A DNA stretch of 64,000 bases from Benincasa hispida (GCF_009727055.1 NC_052359.1:14514515-14578514); one strand, 5' to 3'; positions 35,208-46,953 are shown, counted from the first letter of the stretch. Notes: generated from the letters alone by a model not told the origin. Made by a program: numbers and translations.

Positions 35208-36400
35208 GTGCTTCAAAATCAAGCGACATCTATCTGCAACCTGGAAATTCATATAAACCAGATTGCGGGCGAACTCAAGAATAGACCGCAAGGGGCATTG
35301 CCGAATTCAACAAAGCTCCTGCGCAACCCAGGGGGAATGGGAAAAGAGCAATTTCAAGTTGTGACGTTGCGTAGTGGAAAGACTGTGGTGGAGGAGAAGA
35401 AGGATCCTAACCGGACTGCCTCCATTATGCTGGAACCATAGATTGCGTTGACCCGAGAAGAAACAGAAGAAAAAGAGGCGATAGAACCGAAGATTGTGTC
35501 CACCTTGAAGCCGAAAGAACAAGGGACCGTGAGAACAGCTGCCACCATTCCCCCAGAGACTCAAAAAGAAGAAAAATGATGAGGTACAATATCAACACTT
35601 CTTGGACATGCTGAAACAGTTGCATATTAACATTCCGTTCACTGAGGCGATTGAACAGATGCCAACGTATGCGAAGTTTCTGAAGGACATAGTGACAAAG
35701 AAGAGAAGCACTAAGTTTGCAATGGTGGCATTGACGCAAAGTTCAAAATCCATAATTCCACCAAAAATGCACGACCCTGGAAGTTTCACAATACCCTACT
35801 CAATTAGAGGGTTATAATCAGTTAAGCGCTTTGCGATCTTTGGGCCAACATCAACTTGATGCCCCTTTCAATTTTCAAGCAGCTGAATGTGGGGCAGCAG
35901 GCGCCCACAACGGTGACTCTCCAATTAGCTAATAGATCCTTTGTGCATTCAGAAGGGAAGATGAAGAATGTTCTAGTTACGATCGACGAATTTATATTAC
36001 CTGCAGACTTCATCATCCTGGACTACGAAGCAGACAAGGATGTACCCATCATCCTAGGGCGACCATTTTTGTCCACTGGTAGCGCTCAGATTGATGTGTA
36101 CAAAGGAGAGATCACACTAAGCGTGAATGGACAGAAGCTCAGATTTGACATTATCCGAGCCATGAAATATCCTGAAGAAGAAGACCTCAATGAATCTGAC
36201 GATGAACCAAGTTTGAATGAAGAAGAAAAGTCTGAAGATGAAAATGAAGATGAGGATGCGACCGCATCCATAGTAGCTTGCAATGCGATCACAGAAAAAA
36301 AAAACAAAGAAGATGAGATGATCGCATCCAAAGAAGACAAACCGATAACAAGTGAAGAAAGAAAAACAACAAAACCATCCTTGGAACAATCACCAACAAT
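35208..36400 (+). pseudogene. Athila F gag C-terminus and protease
   Basis: 35208-35441 holds NLEIHINQIAGELKNRPQGA and FQVVTLRSGKTV. 35602-35817 holds LKQLHINIPFTEAIEQMPTY and KFLKDIVTKKR, the family's linker to protease. The protease active site, at about 35838-35870, reads ALCDLWANINLMP where the family has DLGA, so the glycine next to the catalytic aspartate is now tryptophan. ADFIILDYEADKDVPIILGR is the second conserved protease motif. An acidic repeat-rich region (36170-36300) follows. Confidence 0.88.
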
Positions 36401-37560
36401 AGAGCTGAAGACCCTTCCAAACCACCTGAAGTATGTGTTTCTGGGGCAGAATGAAAAGCTACCTGTAATCATTTCCTTTGCAGTTAATGAAGATCAAGAA
36501 AATGCGTTGCTGAGCATCCTGAGAAAGCATGTAAAAACAATTGGCTGGACACTCGCAGACATTAGAGGAATCAGCCCCGCATACTATATGCATCGGATTC
36601 GTCTCGAGGACAATCACAAAGGATCGATCGAACATCAATGCAGACTCAACCTTGCAATGAAGGAGGTCGTAAAGAAGGAGATAATCAAGTGGTTAGATGC
36701 GGGAATTATCTATCCAATAGCCGACAGTACGTGGGTCAGCCCCATGCAATGCGTGCCAAAGAAATGAAGGATGGTGGTAGTCCCCAATGCAAATAACGAA
36801 CTGATACCAATGAAGATCGTCACTGGATGGTGGATTTGCATGGACTACCGCAAACTAAATGCGGCGACAAAGAAGGATCATTTTCCTTTGCCTTTTATCG
36901 ACCAGATGCTAGACTGCCTAGCTGGAAATGACTTCTACTACTTCTTGGATGGATATGCCGACTATAACAAAATCGTGATTTCTCTTGAAGATCAAGAGAA
37001 AACCACATGCACCTGCCCGTATGGAACATTTACATTTCGATGTATGTCGTTCAGCTTATGCAATGCGTCGAGCACTTTCTAGAGGTGTATGATGGCCATC
37101 TTTTCTGAATATCTTGAAGATTCAATAGAAATTTTCATGGACGACTTCTCGGTGTATGGGCAAACATACGAAGTCTATCTCAACAATCTGGAGAAGATAT
37201 TGAAAAGATGTGAAGAGACGAACCTCGTGCTAAATTGGGAGAAATGTCACTCATGATGAAGGAAGGTATTGTGCTTGGGCACAAGGTCTCCAAGGATGGA
37301 CTGGATATGGACAAGGCGAAGATTGAGGCGATTGAAAAGCTTCCACCTTCAGTGAATGTGAAGGCTGTCAAGAGCTTCTTAGGACATGCTGGTTTTTATA
37401 GACGTTTTGTGAAATACTTTTCAAAGATTGCACGACCACTGAGTGCGTTGCTGGAGGTAGAAAGAAAGTTTGACTTTGATGATCAATGCCACAATGCATT
37501 CATGATACTGAAGAACACATTAACAATCGCACCTGTGTTGATCGCCCCGGACTGAACACA
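36401..37560 (+). pseudogene. Athila F reverse transcriptase
   Basis: The open frame to 36767 gives GWTLADIRGISPAYYMHRI, KEVVKKEIIKWLDAGIIYPI and WVSPMQCVPKK, then a stop. 36771-37082 gives MDYRKLNAATKKDHFPLPFI and FYYFLDGYADYNKIVI. The catalytic box reads FMDDFSVYG at about 37135-37160. 37235-37555 gives GHKVSKDGLDMDKAKIEAI and VKAVKSFLGHAGFYRRFVKY. The aspartate pair is intact, but four or more stops or frameshifts split the domain. Confidence 0.92.
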
Positions 37561-37572
37561 ACCCTTTGAATA

Positions 37573-37911
37573 ATGCACGATGCAAGCGGTTATGCGATGG
37601 GAGCAGTGCTGGTGCAAAAGAAAAAAACAATGCTACACCCTATCACATATGTAAGTAAAACCTTGAATCCTGCTCAAACAAATTACACCACCACAGAAAA
37701 AGAATTGCTTGCGGTGATATTTGCGTTGGAAAAATTCATAGCTTATTTGCTGGAAACTAAAGTACTCATTCACACTGACCACTCGGTGATAAAATATTTG
37801 ATGACAAAGAAAGATGCGAAGCCGAGATTGATTAGATGGGTTCTCCTCCTCCAGGAATTCGATATGGAAATCATTGATTGCAAGGGAACAGAGAACTAGG
37901 TTGCGGACCAA
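37573..37911 (+). pseudogene. Athila F RNase H
   Basis: [38 protein letters not shown] and [20 protein letters not shown] are the standard gypsy RNase H motifs. A stop after KGTEN separates it from the integrase. Confidence 0.9.
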
Positions 37912-39290
37912 TTATCCACTTAGGAAATCTAGAAGTTGACCGCAACCAGTCAGAGATGAATGCAACTTTCCCAGATGAACAACTATTGAAAATTGAAGAA
38001 TTACCATGGTATGCGGACGTGGTCAATTTTCTGTTGTGTGAAAAATTTCTTGAAGACTATTCAGCCCACCAAAAGAGGCGACTCAGACATGAATGCAAAT
38101 CATATTATTGGGATGAGCCAAATCTCTATAAGAGAAGATCAGACTAGATTTTGCGCCTATGCATACCCAAGGCTGCTCACCAACGCTTACTATCACAATG
38201 CCATGACTCACCATATGGAGGGCACTTTGGAGGCCAACGCACAGCAGCCAAGGTGTTACAAAGTGGGTATTTTTGGCCAACATTATTCAAGGACGCAAGA
38301 GACTATGCGATTGAAATGCAACCAGTGCCAACGCACGGGAAACATTTCATGGAAGCATGTGATGCCCATGAACATCATCTTAGAATTGGAATTGTTCGAC
38401 GTCTGGGGTATAGACTTCATGGGACCATTTCCACTATCAAATGGTCACAAATACATTATGTTAGTCGTCGACTACGTTTCCAAATGGGTAGAAGCGGTAT
38501 CATGCACTGCAAGCGATGCGGCGACAATCTCCAGGTTTTTGAAGAAAAATATCTTCACTCGTTTTGGCACTCCACGTGTCATAATAAGTGATGAAGGCTC
38601 CCACTTTGTAATCACATCGTCAACAAGTTGCTACTCAAATATAATATCCTCCATAAAGTGGCCACCGCATACCACCCACAGACAAATGGTCAAGCTGAAG
38701 TGTCCAACCGAGAAATCAAGCTGATATTAGAGAAGGTGGTAAAACCTTCACAAAAAGATTGGGCAATGAAGCTGGACGATGCCCTGTGGGCATACAAGAC
38801 CGCCTATAAGACACCTATAGGCATGTCCCCGTATGAGCTGGTGTTTGAAAAGGCATGTCATCTACCGCTTGAGCTGGAGCATAAAGCAATGTGGGCGGTG
38901 AAAAATCTTAGTATCGACTTGAAGGTGGCAGGGGAAGCAAGGAAACTTCGGTTGGTCGAGCTTGATGAATGGAGAACGCAAGCTTATGAGAATGCCAAAA
39001 TTTACAAAGAGCGCGCAAAACGTTGGCATGACAAATAGCTATTCGAGAAGAATCTCCACGTCAGACAAAAGGTCTTACTTTTCAATTCGCAGCTACGGCT
39101 CTTTCTCGACAAATTAAAGTCACGTTGGTCCGGACCCTTTATAATCAAAGAAGTATTCCCGCATGGTGCGGTCGAACTGACTAATGAGGAAGGGACCCAC
39201 GCATTTAAGGTTAACTGACAAAGAGTCAAGATATATTGCGGAGGTGATTTTCCTCGGGAAAAGACCTCTGTAGACCTGAGAAATCCTGAA
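37912..39290 (+). pseudogene. Athila F integrase
   Basis: The HHCC zone is visible as RLLSQCHDSPYGGHFG with CNQCQRTGN further on. The core in 37993-38724 gives GIDFMGPFPLSNGHKYIMLV (first aspartate) and [15 protein letters not shown] (second). 38628-39038 gives [20 protein letters not shown] (glutamate). The C-terminus reads KRWHDK then LLFNSQLRLFLDKLKSRWSG. All three catalytic acids can be found, but in different frames. Confidence 0.92.
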
Positions 39291-40601
39291 TGAAGAAAAA
39301 ATCGAGCGGCCCTTGCATTGTTATGTGACAGAAACTCATCAGGGGCGCAAGTCTTTTGGAATATCTGTTTTTTCCTATCAATGATTCATGAACTTTCATT
39401 ACCCTTCTTTTATCTGATATTGTATATTTGTCTTTATAATATAAAAAAAAAAAAAAGGAAGAAAAATTTCTTTTTAACTTTGTTTTTTTATTTGACCCTC
39501 TCAATGTTTTCGTTGCAACGATCATGGTGAACGATTGCGGAGGAGCTACACGAAAGACGCAACTACCTTATTCCGCCACCGTAATCGAAGAGAGCAGTTC
39601 ACCGCAAAGAATGATGTATTCACAAATAATGTGGGCGACAGAGCAAATTTGGGGGTTGTATCTTTCCTTGACTTTGTTTATTCTAAATTTTTCTCTATCG
39701 CATATCATTTTAACTTTGATAATTTTATCATCGCATCCTCTTTAGTCGGCACAATCATTACACATTGATTAATTTAGTAAGTCACCGCATTATTTCTCTT
39801 TGTCAATTATGATTTTAATGATGAAACACATGCCTCTATTTTTTTCGTATATACTAGAGTCAACTTAATTTTATGACAGTTAACTCATGAAATAATTCTA
39901 GAAGTTAGTGGTCCACCAGCTTTCTTTCAAACTGACTTTTACGTAATTTCCTAAGAGCATCACATGACTTCTTTCAATCTTTCAGCAATGAGGACATTGT
40001 TGCGTTTAAATTTTGGGGTGCGGTATTCTTTTTCAACCTTGCTATTTTTATGCATAAAAAAAATCTTAACGTTGCGATCGGATCCTACTCATAGTTGGAT
40101 GTCCACATGTCACACGTAGGGGCAAGCTAAAATGAAGGTAGGAATCGTGATCAACGCATAAATAAAATGATCGCAACTCCGCTGCCATATGGGCATGAGT
40201 TTAGACTGAGAAAGAGCGCCTTGCTCGTAGTTGGATGTCCACATGACACACGTGGGGGCAAGCCAAAACGAAGTCTAGGCACTTGGTTCAGTGCAAGGTC
40301 ATAGAAAAAAAAATATCTAAAATACGCAAGGATAAAAATCATTTGAAAATATCCCTGTTGAAAAAGTTTTTTTTATATGAAATAAATCATGTGATGCCCT
40401 GGAAACAAGTAAAGTTTTTTTTAAGATTAAACTTGCAGTCCCTAAATTTTAGAAATATTTTAAAAAGAGACCCGAATAAGAATTAAGGAGATTTTGGTAC
40501 ATAGGATTTGAATAAGAAAACCTTGAGAAACCTAGGAAAGTAAAAGGCAGCCGACTTTCTAAAGAAAATTTTTAGTCTATGCTTAAGGACAAGTATTGTT
40601 T
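39291..40601 (+). other. Athila F 3' non-coding region
   Basis: About 1.3 kb lies between integrase and the PPT without an env-like frame. It contains two copies of a 40-odd-base motif beginning GTAGTTGGATGTCCACATG or a close variant (about 40092-40130 and 40229-40276). A related copy lies in element G. Confidence 0.65.
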
Positions 40602-40615
40602 TAAATTTGGGGGTG
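40602..40615 (+). other. Athila F polypurine tract
   Basis: AAATTTGGGGGTG lies directly before the 3' LTR. Confidence 0.8.
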
Positions 40616-40816
40616 TGATAATGGGCAGAAATGCACATTATTACTGCAAAGATATAAAACAATGAAGGATTGTGACGGTAAAAATATATAAAATTGCGTC
40701 CAAAAGCAACTTAGTAGGGTTTATACTTGGATCTTGCTAAGAAAACTTGCATGCACAATGCATATTCCACCATCGCATTCTACACCATTATTTCATTGCA
40801 TTAACAACACTCATCA
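40616..40816 (+). repeat. Athila F 3' LTR with a 1.46-kb internal deletion
   Basis: 201 bp remain. The first about 95 bp match the 5' LTR start and the remainder its end, joined at a GCA shared by both breakpoints (CCAAAAGCA and CAGGCAACTTAG in the 5' LTR). The end CTCATCA is followed by the TSD CCATA. Confidence 0.88.
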
Positions 40817-40821
40817 CCATA

Positions 40822-41582
40822 TCCTTAAGGGTTCTATTTTGGCTTTCCGCCACACCACATGCTGAGTTTCTCTGACATAGTGTATTGCAAGACAATTTGA
40901 CATTCCTCTAAGTATTTAGCGAAGGGCCATGGATGTTATTCATCCGATTTATCATATCTGTTGAAGTATTCACTACCACGATCAGACTTGACATCTTTAA
41001 TTTTCTTTCCAAGTTGATGTTCAACGTCAACTTTGAAAGACTTGAAAACGTCCAAAGATTGAGACTTTTCATATATTAAATATAGGTGCTTGTATCTTGA
41101 ATAGTCGTTTATGAACGAAATAAAATATTGTTTTCTGTTCCAAAAAATCGTAGGAAATGGGCCACAAATGTCTGTATGTATTAGGTTTAAGACATCTGAT
41201 CATCTGTTGGCACCTAATTTTCTTATCTTTGTCTATTTACCCTTAATACATTCCATACAAACTTAAAAGTTACTTAAATTAAGGGAATCAAGAATTCCAT
41301 CTGACATAAGTCTCTAAATTCACTATTTAGAGATGTGACCTAAAGCTTGCACCATTAAATAGTGCAATTCTAATTTAATTTATGCTTTATACCACATGAA
41401 TTAGATAACAGGATCTTGTTAGATGAAGCAAAATAATCAAGCATATATAGATTATCAATTATAGAACCGGTACCAATAAGCTTGAAATTTTGAAAGAGAC
41501 TAACTTTATTATTTCCAAAAGAACAAGAAAAACCAAATTTATCCAAATTAGAAATAGAAACTAAATTCTACCTAAATGACAG
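40822..41582 (-). pseudogene. Copia E pre-integrase and integrase core
   Basis: The minus strand gives HTDICGPFPTIFWNRKQYFI, then FINDYSRYKHLYLIYEKSQS, LDVFKSFKVDVEHQLGKKIK and VKSDRGSEYFNRYDKSDE, followed by PFAKYLEEC. The first two catalytic aspartates can be seen. To the right it reaches the protease-proximal zone (NLVSISNLDKFGFSCSFGNN) before element G. Stops are present. Confidence 0.88.
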
Positions 41583-41587
41583 TACAA

Positions 41588-42915
41588 TGATAGTAGAAAT
41601 TTTGGTGTCGCTCACAAACCCTTGCTATACAAATAAAATTTATAAACCACCAAACTAACTACCTATACTAACTAGTAGTACAAGCAGCAAGTCTGGGGTC
41701 TAACCTCAGGGAAGCGCAAAAAATTAGTTCCTTCAGTTAAAGAGATAAATTGGGGGGTTGGTGTGGATAAGATAAAGGAACGTGCATAAAAGAAATAAAG
41801 TGTAAGAAAATCAAAGATAGCAATGCAATTAAAGAAACAATCTAGCTTAAGGGAATCGGAATTGGCCAATGTAATTTTTGTTCATTGAGTTATTTAAATG
41901 CAATTTAGTTTCTTGAATATACCTAGCCCAATTGATTGAAATCCCAATCAATGGTCCTAATTACCGAATTAATCAACATGCTTTGAAAACGAATCCGCTC
42001 CATACAAATTAACTAATCGCATTAAGTTCTAGGGATAACACTAGGATGAGTGTTTTACTTCCAATGTCTAATCAAATATTCAATATGGTTTTTCTCTAGG
42101 TTGATAGGAGCAATCCTTTTTGCCTAACTAAACTATTTCTTCCAACGGGATTAACCTATAAATATTTGTCAGATATTACAAGGTAATCACAAAGCATTAG
42201 AGTCGCACGAAAAATTATTGGGCGTCAATTAAAATCATGCAATTCATAAATCAAAAAGTTCAAATTAAAACCCATAAACAAGAACAAAAAGATTGCATTC
42301 CAACAAAACTTCCAAAAAACTACATTGTTCCAAATTCTCCTAAACTAGAAAATAGCTAGAACTTACCTTACCATTGAGATGAAGAAGACAAATCCTGACA
42401 TTGTTCCATTAGTTACATGAGATGAGAAGAAAAATAGAGAAAAATATTAGTGGAGAGGTAAGAAAAGTGTAAAAATCAGCTGGAGGTCGATTGTGGGTCA
42501 ATCCCCTCGCACTAAAATGTGAAGGATTGTATTTATAGAAAATACTATAGCGTCGCGACGCTGCTATTCTCTATAGCGTGTGTCCGCTTCAATTTGTAGC
42601 ATTGTGATGCCACTTGTAGCATCGTGTCACTGTCTTGTTCTTCACGGAATGGGTAGTTATTGCCTTATATCATCGCGCAACGCTTGTTTGAGCATTGCGA
42701 CGCTCCGTCTAGGGGTGTTTTCATCCATTCACGTCCTCTTGAAGCCCGATTGCTCAAATTAGCTTCTAATTGCTCCAAATTAACCTCAAATAGCTCATAA
42801 CGACTGATTCTACCTCCAAGATGCTCAATACATGTAAAATCACTAAATAAACACATTAAACATAGTAACGATCGAGAATTAAGAAGAGAAAAATAGCACA
42901 TTTTCAGTGCTATCA
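41588..42915 (-). repeat. Element G 3' LTR
   Basis: The minus strand runs from TGATAGCACTGAAAATGTGC to CAAAATTTCTACTATCA. It is preceded by the PPT-like TTAAGTTGGGCGTGTT (42916-42931). It contains GCGTCGCGACGCTGC near 42550 and related words. Confidence 0.88.
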
Positions 42916-43180
42916 AACACGCCCAACTTAATTCTTGATCGTCCTCAAGCAAGGTAAAATCACACATTCACACAAAATTATGCTTGCTCAATCACAAGGG
43001 TTGTTACTCTAGTCTCAATAGTCTATAAGAATGAGATTTGCAATAAAAAATGAAATCCGATTATAATCAATCAATGAAGCACATTTAAAAATAATTATCA
43101 ACTCTTCATGCGTGCGTGAATTCAAGAGCCAAGCTTCCTAGACTCAACTTTGTAATAACTCACTTAAGAAAACCAAACTT

Positions 43181-43189
<9 letters not shown>

Positions 43190-43271
<82 letters not shown>
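43190..43271. repeat. (ATTT)n followed by (ATT)n microsatellite
   Basis: About eleven tetramer units run directly into about thirteen trimer units, in the 3' non-coding part of element G. A plus-strand frame across it is only an artefact of the repeat. Confidence 0.95.
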
Positions 43272-43273
<2 letters not shown>

Positions 43274-43312
43274 TTACTTTACACAAAGAGGAAACCTTAT
43301 CTAGACACATCA

Positions 43313-44780
43313 CCTTCATTTTGGCTTGCCCACATGGGTGTCATGCAAGTCATCCAACTACGAGCAATGTCTCCTAACAAGATGCCGAAGCTTACTCATT
43401 CCTTGGGGTATTTTAGCTCAGAGGGAAACTACGGGTGTCATAGCCACCTCAGGTTAATCATAACCCAAGAAAGAGGAGTAATCCTCTTTAAAAATAACAT
43501 ACAAACTTGTTTTTACTTTACAACACACTCCACCTTTTACAAACTTACTTTTTACATACTCTACACTTGGCTTTTACACTACAAAACAAGAGTTTGGCAA
43601 AAACTTAGGCATGCATGACTAGGTTGAGCTTTCAGTCACTTAACACGTATCACCAAGGCCTTTCGGTTTGACAACGAAAATATAAGCCCCATAATACGAC
43701 TCTAAGTATGCAAGTCCTAATTTCATTGGAAAAGAGACTTAAAGATGCATGAGAGATAAGAAAATTTTTTAAAACGGGCTAAAAATCATGATTATGTTCT
43801 TTAAACATAGTTTCATGTAAACCTAATCATAAAAAGGGTGTGTCATCAACTACTTCATCATAACAAACCAAGCAAAAGAGCAAGCAAACAAATTAAGCAC
43901 GTAAACATCGTCTGAGCACAACGCTCAAGGACCCCATCAATTACAATATACCTCACCCCCAACTTAAAATGATACATTGTCCCCAATGTATCTCTAATCT
44001 AAGCCCAATAAAAAAATAAAATAGTCAAGGGAAAAAAAAAACCTCCCATGATGACGTTTCTGCACACAGGATGGTGGTAAAGGGTTGCGTTAAATTGATC
44101 TTCTTCTTCTTTAAGGTAGAGGGACAGAAAGCCTACAAAAGAAAAACAAGAAGTTAAACTATGAAGCAGTAAAGAAAAGTAATAAATTTTATCACTTGAC
44201 TCCCTCCAAGAAGGGAAAATTTTGAACGTCAATTGCTCACGTGATCTGTCCCCTGTCAAGGCATAAAGAAATTCTTGATTTCTCTGGTCCCTTCTTGGAT
44301 GAGTCGATATAGCACGACAAGGCTATAAGGTTTCTCATCTTCAAGAGAACCAGACAGGTCGAAATTTGGTTTTTTAGAATATGGCAAAAAAGGTGAAAAG
44401 AAAGAATCAAAAGACTCAAGGATTGATTCAACTAAAAATAAAGACTCTGACTCAACTGTCTCGACTGACTCGTGAGGCGAAGGTGAGCAAAATTAAAAAA
44501 TGAGATGAATACCAGTACAAAGAATAGGACGAGGCTTGGGAGCCTCTGACTCTTTTACCTGGGATTCTTCCAAATTAAGCCCATACTCATACTTAACCAT
44601 ACAAAATGGCAAGCATGGAGTGACGACCTCATCATCACTGGAGTAGTAGTACTCAGCAAAGAACTCGGCCTCTGAGGTACAGACGATGGACTACTCTGAT
44701 GTGCTCTCCAGTTTCTGCATGGTCTCCGTCAGCTGAACAACATGAGTGATCAATCCTTGCTGCTGAGCTTGAAGATCCTG
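43313..44780 (-). other. Element G 3' non-coding region
   Basis: No gene was recognised. Near 43320-43366 the minus strand reads GTAGTTGGATG, CATGACACCC and GTGGGCAAGCCAAAA, similar to the motif duplicated in the 3' region of Athila F and in the same relative orientation. Confidence 0.55.
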
Positions 44781-45543
44781 TTAAGACTGAAAAGAACTAT
44801 TAGCAATTTCAGAAATTGAAAATTTCAACTTCATACTTGGGCACGAATCTCTAGAAAGCAGTTTCTGCTCCTCCACCGTGTCAACAGGGACTACCTCAAA
44901 CCTCTGAGTCTCTGGAAAATCAAATGAATGGTCTGGCAATGGCTCGTCTGGCCTCCCAACTGAAGTTGTAAGTCGAGCAACAAGGTCACTTAGACTCTGC
45001 AAATTAGTCCTATCCTTTACCCTGGGGCAAAGACTCTTCTACTGGATGCGCTCGAACTCTTGCTGCCTACGGAGGTTGTTCTGCTTAAACTTGATCTGTC
45101 AGCAAACTCCATAACAAAAGCCTCTAAAGACATACCTGACCCTAAAGACTGAGCATGAGTCGACTGGTGTGGTTCTTTGAAATCTTTGCCGCCAAAGCTC
45201 TGTTGCCATCTTGAGTATCCATTGTCAAAAGACTCCTCCCAAAAAGAATGGTGAGGTTCGTAATCCCAAGGATCATAATACCCCTCCTCGGTGAATCCAC
45301 ACGATGCTAGCATCCACTGCAATCTCGGGCATGCTTGCGATGCCCCTCGAGTTGACAACTCATGCACACCTCTACTTGCTGTGATCTTCTTCTCACCAAG
45401 TGGCCAACCAAGGAAGTAAAATCGGCAAGCTTGTGGCGAAGGCCACTTACCTCGTCATCAAAATTTGCAACTTGACCTTTGGCCATCGAAGACTGATTCA
45501 GAAATCCTACATGCTCAACTGACACAAAAACAAAACAAAACAA
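44781..45543 (-). pseudogene. Element G gag-like region
   Basis: Minus-strand frames 45307-45543 (NFDDEVSGLRHKLADFTSLV, then a cysteine/histidine stretch CMSCQLEGH...ARDC resembling a zinc knuckle), 45017-45367 (GYYDPWDYEPHHSFWEESFD, NGYSRWQQSFGG, SLEAFVMEFADRS) and 44781-45002 (LSDLVARLTTSVGRP, DTVEEQKLLSRDS). The order of knuckle, aromatic W/Y/F-rich stretch and short coiled stretch recalls the end of gag in Athila-like elements (compare YNPGWR near 35010 in F). The assignment is by analogy. Confidence 0.55.
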
Positions 45544-45596
45544 ATCAAAGCAAAAGAAACTTTAACTAAAAACTAACTAAGAAGAACTAATTGGCT

Positions 45597-45615
45597 TCCT
45601 CGGTAACAACGTCAA
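45597..45615 (-). other. Element G primer-binding site, degraded
   Basis: The minus strand reads TTGACGTTGTTACCGAGGA just after the LTR end. It differs from the tRNA-Asp-type PBS TTGGCGCCGTTGCCGGGGA at five positions, all C-to-T or G-to-A transitions. Confidence 0.7.
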
Positions 45616-45617
45616 TT

Positions 45618-46953
45618 TGATAGCAGGAATTTTGGTGTCGCTCCAAAACCCTTGCTATACAAATAAAATTTATAAATCACCAAACTAACTACTTATACTA
45701 ACTAGTAGTATAAGCGGCAAGTCTAGGGTCGAACCTTAGGGAAGCGTGGAAGATTAGTTCCTTGAAGCACGTTTTCAATTAAAAAGATAAATTTGGGGGG
45801 CTTGGTATGGATAAGATAAAGGAAAGTGCATAAAAGAAATAAACTGCAAGAAAATAAAATATAGCAATGCAATTAAAGAAACGATCTAGCTTAAGGGAAT
45901 CAAAATTGGCGAATGTAATTTTTGTTCATCGAGTTATTTAAATGAAATTTAGTTTCTTGAATATGCCTAGCCCAATTGATTGAAATCCCAATCAATGGTC
46001 CTAATTACCGAATTAACCAACATGCATCGAAAACGAATCCGCTCCATACAAATTAACTAATCGCATTAAGTTCTACAGATAACGCTAGGATGAGTGTTCG
46101 ACTTCCAACATCAAATCAAACATTCAATATGGTTATTCTCTACGTTGATAGGAGTAATCCTTTTTGCCTAACTAACCTAATGCTTCCAATGGGATTAACT
46201 TATAAATATTTGTCAGATATTACAAGGTAATCATAAAGCACTAGAGTCGCACGACAAATTATTGGGCGTCAATCAATAATTAAAATCATGCAATTCATAA
46301 ATCACAAAGTTCAGATTAAAACCCATAAACAAGAACAAAAAGATTGCATTCCAATAAAACTCCTAAAAAACTACATTGTTCCAAATTCCCCTAAACTAGA
46401 AAATAGCTAGAACTTACCTTCCCATTGAGATGAAGAAGAAAAATCCCGATATCATTCCATTAGTTACATGAGATGAGAAGAAAAACGGAGAAAAATAAAA
46501 GTGGAGAGGTAAGAAAAGGGTAAAAATCGGTTGGAGGCCGATTATGGGTCGATCCCCCCGCCCTAAAATGCGAAGAATTGTATTTATATAAAATATTGTA
46601 GTGTCGCGATGCTATATAACTACTCTGCTCTGCAACATGTGTCCGCTTCAATTCGTAGCATTTGCAATGCCACTTGTAACATCGCGATGGTGCCCTGTTC
46701 TTCACCGAATGGGTAGCTACTGCCTTATAGCGTTGCGACGCTTCGTCTAGGGGTGTTTTCATCCGTTTACGTCCTCTTGAAGTCCAGTTGCTCAAATTAG
46801 TTCCTAATTGCTCCACATTAACCCCAAATAACTCGTAACAACTGATTCTACCTCCAAGATGCTCAATACCTGTAAAATCACTAAATAAACACATTAAACA
46901 TAGTAACGATCGAGAACTAAGAAGAGGAAAATAACACATTTTTAGTGCTATTA
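45618..46953 (-). repeat. Element G 5' LTR
   Basis: The minus strand runs from TAATAGCACTAAAAATGTG (TG changed to TA) to CAAAATTCCTGCTATCA. It is colinear with 41588-42915 over its full length. Minus-strand frames in it (46460-46939) are not genes. Confidence 0.88.

Larger units (their letters stand above)
32131..40816 (+). mobile_element. Athila-like Ty3/gypsy element F
   Basis: An 8.7-kb element inserted in the copia E integrase, with a perfect 5-bp TSD CCATA (32126-32130 and 40817-40821). Order: 5' LTR, tRNA-Asp-type PBS, gag, protease, RT, RNase H, integrase, a long 3' non-coding region, PPT and a 3' LTR shortened by an internal deletion. Stops and frameshifts occur throughout. The gag and pol motifs fit the Athila lineage. 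I saw no env-like frame. Confidence 0.9.
41588..46953 (-). mobile_element. Non-autonomous gypsy-like element G (gag-only, TR-GAG type)
   Basis: Two LTRs of about 1.33 kb (41588-42915 and 45618-46953) enclose only 2.7 kb. A perfect 5-bp TSD TACAA flanks it (41583-41587 and 46954-46958). The order PPT, short gag-like region, PBS is consistent with the minus strand. No protease, RT or integrase is visible, so it must have relied on another element's enzymes. Confidence 0.88.

Noticed and set aside
36086..36472. Serine-rich minus-strand frame
   Set aside because: It is the antisense of the acidic E/D-rich region of the Athila gag/protease frame.
33794..40601. Endogenous pararetrovirus
   Set aside because: LTRs with TSD, a tRNA-Asp-type PBS, PPT and an integrase with all three acidic residues identify a Ty3/gypsy retrotransposon, not a caulimovirus-like sequence.
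43116..43304. Plus-strand frame with FIYLFIYLF and poly-Y
   Set aside because: It only reads through the (ATTT)n and (ATT)n microsatellite.
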